In this document: piece after piece, positions 6,757-8,756 of the stretch
How the letters are laid out: each line of letters opens with the position of its first letter
How positions within the stretch are numbered: the stretch's first letter is position 1
NCBI GenBank assembly: GCA_002785215.1
Contig: PFMK01000113.1
Location: 3,333 to 12,088, forward strand
Direction: 5' to 3'
Length of the DNA stretch: 8,756 nucleotides
Origin: Candidatus Gottesmanbacteria bacterium CG_4_10_14_0_8_um_filter_37_24
GTDB taxonomy: Bacteria > Patescibacteriota > Microgenomatia > 2-02-FULL-39-11
Position numbers and translations under genes: made by a program
Notes under the pieces: model-generated
Databases searched by the model: none
What the model saw: only the letters and a program-made list of their open reading frames with translations
Told to the model about the DNA's origin: nothing

Positions 6757-6829
6757 CCCATCTAAACCTCCGAATCGGAGATCTAATCAGTCCCGATTAA
6801 ATCGGGATTGCAAACCTGAGTAAGATGGG
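6757..6829. other. Structured intergenic element: closing stem with two hairpins
   Basis: CCCATCT (6757-6763) pairs perfectly with AGATGGG (6823-6829) and encloses two hairpins. The first has CTCCG (6768-6772) pairing CGGAG (6776-6780) with loop AAT. The second has a 10-bp stem including one G-U pair (6788-6797 with 6801-6810) and loop TAA. Both share a CCGA/TCGG core, and AAACCT occurs at 6764 and 6812. The whole can fold as a three-way junction on either strand. No T-run follows, so it is not a classical terminator. A REP-like repeat, a small RNA, or an end-of-transcript structure for yebC are possible. Confidence 0.55.
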
Positions 6830-6839
6830 TATAAATGTC

Positions 6840-6868
6840 TTATTAATTCTTATTAATTTGGTTATAAT
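6840..6868 (+). promoter_or_regulatory. Candidate promoter for the multi-pass membrane protein
   Basis: A perfect TATAAT at 6863-6868 is preceded, 17 bases upstream, by a poor -35 (TTATTA at 6840-6845). The predicted transcript start, near 6875, leaves a leader of about 17 bases to the ATG at 6892. The alternative TTG start at 6868 shares its first base with the -10 box and would not be on this transcript. Confidence 0.45.
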
Positions 6869-6891
6869 TGAACTTATTTTTTCTTCATCGT

Positions 6892-7713
6892 ATGGGTAAG
6901 TTTATTAGAATATGGTCAAAAAATCGGAGAAAAATACTCACTTTAGATAAAAAAGAACGTTTTGCGATACAGACAACGCTTCTTACCGCGGGTCTTCTAG
7001 TCACCCAGTTTATCTGGGAAGATTATCGTTTTGCCATGGTAGTTATATTAGCCGTTTTGTCCTATGCGTTGACAGCGTGGTCGCTAAAAGAAGATATTAA
7101 AGGTATAGAATGGTTGCTCCTTTTTATTCTACCCGTAATGTACGTGGCTTCTTTGTCCTTGTTCTATTTCTTACTCCCCAACAGACTATTCACTAAATTT
7201 ATTATGACGGTATTATTCAGTATCGGTATATACGCAATATTACGAATTGAGAATATCTATAATGTTGCGGCGGTGCGATCAATACAACTTCTAAGGGTTG
7301 CCCAAAGCGTGGGTCTGTTATTGACCTTGGTAATTATTTATCTTTCATCAAATATTTTATATTCCTTAAGGCTTCCATATTGGTTGAATATGTTCATGAT
7401 TTTACCGCTGGTTTTTATCTTAGCCCTGCAATCTTTATGGTCAATTAATTTAGAATCAAAATTCAGTCAAGCTATTATAATTTATTCAGGGATTGTAACT
7501 TTAATTATGGGTGAACTAGCTGTCGTGTTGTCTTTTTGGCCGGTGCAAAATTCTCTGTATTCCTTAGTAATGGCCGCTTGTTACTATGCATTTGTCGGAT
7601 TGATACAACAGTATTTACAGGATAAATTATTTAAAAATGTAATTAGTGAATTTATTTTGGGATTTATTTTTGCAGTCTTTCTAATATTATTAACCTCAAA
7701 ATGGGGTGGGTAA
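6892..7713 (+). CDS. Multi-pass membrane protein of unknown function
   Basis: A 273-residue integral membrane protein with a basic cytoplasmic N-terminus (MGKFIRIWSKNRRK) and about eight hydrophobic segments from residue 28 onward. Conserved-looking polar spots inside the membrane region are RIENIYNVAAVRSIQLLRVA (118-137), the tryptophan-containing ALQSLWSINLE (178-188), GELAVVLSFWPV (207-218) and a C-terminal WGG. It resembles uncharacterised multi-pass proteins that I recall from Patescibacteria genomes (possibly the DUF5656 group), but I cannot confirm the assignment. No transport or catalytic motif is recognised. ATG at 6892 is preferred to the TTG eight codons upstream because the TTG overlaps the -10 box. 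No Shine-Dalgarno motif is present. Three hairpins follow the stop. Confidence 0.75.
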   Translation: MGKFIRIWSKNRRKILTLDKKERFAIQTTLLTAGLLVTQFIWEDYRFAMVVILAVLSYALTAWSLKEDIKGIEWLLLFILPVMYVASLSLFYFLLPNRLFTKFIMTVLFSIGIYAILRIENIYNVAAVRSIQLLRVAQSVGLLLTLVIIYLSSNILYSLRLPYWLNMFMILPLVFILALQSLWSINLESKFSQAIIIYSGIVTLIMGELAVVLSFWPVQNSLYSLVMAACYYAFVGLIQQYLQDKLFKNVISEFILGFIFAVFLILLTSKWGG

Positions 7714-7772
7714 GTAGGGTAGTCCTGATATCTTTCCAAAATTCTATACAATCCGTATTCATACAACTTAAT

Positions 7773-7802
7773 TGAAGCTGGGACATAATTGTCCCAGCTT
7801 CA
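7773..7802. terminator. Strong 13-bp hairpin after the membrane protein gene
   Basis: TGAAGCTGGGACA (7773-7785) and its exact complement at 7790-7802 form a perfect 13-bp stem with loop TAAT. It lies 60 bases after the membrane protein stop and can end or protect transcripts from either strand. No T-run follows, so intrinsic termination is inferred and not certain; RNA 3' end protection is an alternative. Confidence 0.55.
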
Positions 7803-7871
7803 TCCTGAAGCCGGCAGGCAGAAGGATCTCGCGGTTTGATATCCTTCGACTCACTTCGTTCGCTCAGGATG
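7801..7871. repeat. Composite palindromic repeat (CATCCTGA type)
   Basis: CATCCTGA (7801-7808) pairs with TCAGGATG (7864-7871), and GAAGGAT (7821-7827) with ATCCTTC (7841-7847), around the loop CTCGCGGTTTGAT. The arms differ internally: one carries a GCCGGCAGGCAG block (7810-7821), the other a GACTCACTTCGTTCGC stretch. The outer and inner stems, the AAGGATCTCGCGG and the TTCGCTCAGGATG pieces resemble hairpin repeats I recall as dispersed across several bacterial phyla. Its GC content is far above the flanks. It overlaps the last two bases of the preceding hairpin. It is a likely non-autonomous palindromic repeat. Confidence 0.6.
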
Positions 7872-7872
7872 T

Positions 7873-7895
7873 GGGTGGGATTATGTGACCCACCC
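7873..7895. terminator. GC-rich hairpin at the end of the hairpin cluster
   Basis: GGGTGGG (7873-7879) pairs with CCCACCC (7889-7895) around a nine-base loop. The sequence after it is AT-rich (TCACTTAATTATC) but has no T-run. It may be a back-up terminator or part of the same repeat array. Confidence 0.4.
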
Positions 7896-7982
7896 TCACT
7901 TAATTATCAATATAAAAAATTAATTCAAAGATAATACAAGAAAAAGATATATGATATGAGTAGAGGAGAGGGGAGGAGGTAA

Positions 7983-8051
7983 ATGATGGAATTGGGTAAG
8001 AAGACCTATAGTATATACCCTATAGTTTTGTGGATAAGTTTTCACGAATAA
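7983..8051 (+). CDS. Possible micro-ORF or leader peptide, 22 residues
   Basis: The purine-rich GAGGAGAGGGGAGGAGGT (7963-7980) contains the full Shine-Dalgarno core AGGAGGT at 7974-7980, placed two and five bases before two successive ATG codons (7983, 7986). The frame reads MMELGKKTYSIYPIVLWISF and two more residues before TAA. The Shine-Dalgarno match is far stronger than that of any known gene in this window, which is the only support. The peptide has a short hydrophobic part but no recognisable family. The DnaA-box 9-mer lies inside it. It could equally be a chance frame behind a purine tract. Confidence 0.25.
   Translation: MMELGKKTYSIYPIVLWISFHE
8029..8037 (-). promoter_or_regulatory. 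Perfect DnaA-box 9-mer
   Basis: TGTGGATAA on the plus strand is the exact complement of the consensus DnaA box TTATCCACA. It lies in the AT-rich non-coding region and is flanked by two copies of TTTTCACG (8039 and 8063). I found no second perfect box in the region; TTATCCTAA at 8513-8521 matches 7 of 9. A single box is not proof of an origin. Confidence 0.35.
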
Positions 8052-8245
8052 TGAGCCTTCCTTTTCACGGATTTACATATTTATGTATGTAGGGATTGAT
8101 ATAGTTGTATATATAGACAGATTAATTCCTCTATTTATCGTATTAGCAGATTGAACAACTTAATTACGCATGTCATTTAACAAATAGATTGCACTGACGA
8201 TCTAAACTCAATTATATCTGTACCAAACTAAAACTTAAGAAAAAA

Positions 8246-8268
8246 AGCCTTGAAAACATTTATTTAGA
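8246..8268 (+). repeat. Direct repeat copy 1 (AGCCTTGAAAAC type)
   Basis: AGCCTTGAAAAC followed by ATTTATTTAGA matches the copy at 8490-8512 at 20 of 23 positions, with the first 12 bases identical. The two copies are 244 bases apart and both are preceded by an A-rich run. A 12-base exact repeat is unlikely by chance in a region this short. Confidence 0.55.
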
Positions 8269-8392
8269 GCCTAACAATAACCTAAACTAAGTATAAAGTT
8301 ATTAACCTGATAGCAATCATGTGATATTCATCTGACAGGGGAAAAACAACATCTCATGTAAAACCATTTAAAATTTACAACTGGGAGTTTAT

Positions 8393-8416
8393 AAGGAGGT
8401 GATGGAAAGTAATTAG
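8393..8416 (+). promoter_or_regulatory. Full-consensus Shine-Dalgarno before a five-codon frame
   Basis: AAGGAGGTGAT (8393-8403) is complementary to the entire usual 3' tail of 16S rRNA over 11 bases. It overlaps GTG/ATG starts (8399, 8402) of a frame that stops almost at once at TAG (8414-8416). It cannot express a real protein. It may be a ribosome-trapping or leader site, or the remnant of a lost gene start. Confidence 0.35.
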
Positions 8417-8489
8417 CCAGAGACTTACGTATAAAGCGCTCTATTATACTCCAAAGGAAAAGTAGGGAACAATTTGCTGGCGAAAAATC

Positions 8490-8512
8490 AGCCTTGAAAA
8501 CGTTATTTTAGA
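8490..8512 (+). repeat. Direct repeat copy 2 (AGCCTTGAAAAC type)
   Basis: AGCCTTGAAAAC followed by GTTATTTTAGA is the second copy of the 23-bp direct repeat. It lies between two of the repeated 9-mers, so the right half of the non-coding region has a repeated, shuffled layout. Confidence 0.55.
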
Positions 8513-8756
8513 TTATCCTAAAGCGCTAAATCACATCCGAATAATAACCGAAGTAAGCTTAAGTTAAATAATGTTATAAAGCGACTTACGTCAATAATGA
8601 TAATGCGATCTTTTAATAGATTAGATATGGTATAGTAGCTTCGAATATTGAAGTTTAAATTGATATAAAGCCCTATTGTATCTAATAACATTTTTTCAAA
8701 AGATATATCATCTAGCTTCAAAAATATATATTTGGAGCATTATATCGCTCTAAATA

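Larger units (their letters stand above)
7896..8756. other. Long AT-rich region without a recognisable gene
   Basis: This stretch of about 860 bases holds no reading frame that I can support as a protein gene. The longest frame (8518-8721, minus strand, 67 codons) starts with TTG, is rich only in residues coded by AT-rich codons and matches nothing I know. The region does contain a DnaA-box 9-mer, two full-consensus Shine-Dalgarno sequences before tiny frames, a 23-bp direct repeat and repeated 9-mers. Those 9-mers are GACTTACGT (8422, 8583), TATAAAGCG (8430, 8575) and TAAAGCGCT (8432, 8519). I see no tRNA, tmRNA, RNase P or SRP RNA hallmark. In a genome otherwise this compact, an unrecognised long RNA, control region or decayed element are the main options. 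Confidence 0.5.

Noticed and set aside
6757..6829. tRNA gene suggested by a 7-bp closing stem and a total of 73 bases
   Set aside because: Only two inner hairpins, both with three-base loops, and no D-arm, anticodon loop of seven or TTCRA T-loop on either strand.
6825..6899. 24-residue hydrophobic frame just before the multi-pass membrane gene
   Set aside because: It contains the likely promoter -10 box, has no ribosome-binding motif and its composition is expected from AT-rich DNA.
6868..7713. Longer version of the membrane protein starting at TTG 6868
   Set aside because: The TTG begins at the last base of a perfect TATAAT, so it would lie upstream of the transcript start; ATG 6892 begins a typical basic N-terminus.
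7584..7766. 60-codon minus-strand frame antisense to the membrane protein gene
   Set aside because: It mostly mirrors a well-supported gene on the other strand and has no start signal of its own.
7801..7871. CRISPR repeat
   Set aside because: Only one copy of the palindromic unit is present, with no regularly spaced repeats and no cas genes.
8393..8460. RNase P RNA, because GGTGATGGAAAGTAATTAGCC vaguely resembles the GAGGAAAGTCC core
   Set aside because: The conserved ACAGAAA-type partner and the P4 pairing are absent, so the resemblance is only to a short purine run.
8636..8655. T-loop-like TTCGAAT near the right end as part of a tRNA
   Set aside because: The flanking bases do not pair as a T-stem and there is no acceptor or anticodon arm around it.
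8518..8721. 67-codon minus-strand frame as a protein gene
   Set aside because: TTG start, no Shine-Dalgarno, composition of a random AT-rich frame and no recognisable family; kept only as a finding with its -10 box.

Overview
The window looks like a piece of chromosome from a low-GC, streamlined bacterium. Gene content and style fit the Patescibacteria (Candidate Phyla Radiation), most likely near Microgenomates, but this is inferred from recognition of protein families and not from a marker-gene comparison. Supporting signs are tight gene packing, divergent short versions of housekeeping proteins, few Shine-Dalgarno motifs, -10 boxes lying almost on top of start codons, and several small or lineage-type proteins (an LCP/LytR_C protein, a TPR plus beta-domain protein, a multi-pass membrane protein). 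TGA is used as a normal stop, so this is not a recoded (UGA = Gly) lineage.

Layout. Positions 91-3744 hold four same-strand genes with gaps of 6, 42 and 9 bases: a divergent Lgt (prolipoprotein diacylglyceryl transferase), a DksA/TraR-type zinc-finger protein, an RluA-family pseudouridine synthase without an S4 domain, and a CPA2/Kef-type cation:proton antiporter with a C-terminal nucleotide-binding RCK domain. A near-consensus promoter at 3751-3779 then starts a second plus-strand unit of three overlapping genes (3788-5131): a 48-codon basic protein, a membrane-anchored LCP-like protein with a LytR_C domain, and a 62-residue single-pass membrane protein. That unit runs tail-to-tail, with a 22-base overlap, into a minus-strand TPR protein (5110-5835). 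The TPR gene and yebC (5965-6735) are transcribed divergently from interlocked promoters. A folded intergenic element (6757-6829) follows yebC, then a multi-pass membrane protein (6892-7713).

From 7714 to the right edge (about 1.04 kb) there is no convincing protein-coding gene, which is unusual for such a compact genome. The first part (7773-7895) is a cluster of three hairpins, including a composite palindromic repeat. The rest (about 7900-8756) is AT-rich. It holds two full-consensus Shine-Dalgarno sequences in front of tiny reading frames, one perfect DnaA-box 9-mer, a 23-bp direct repeat (20/23 identical) and several repeated 9-mers. It may be an unrecognised long non-coding RNA, a control or replication-origin-like region, or a decayed sequence. 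I cannot tell which from the sequence alone.

Functionally the genes concern the cell envelope (lipoprotein modification, cell-wall-type LCP protein, ion homeostasis) and gene-expression control (DksA-like, rRNA/tRNA pseudouridylation, YebC). No defence, CRISPR, transposase or biosynthetic cluster is visible.
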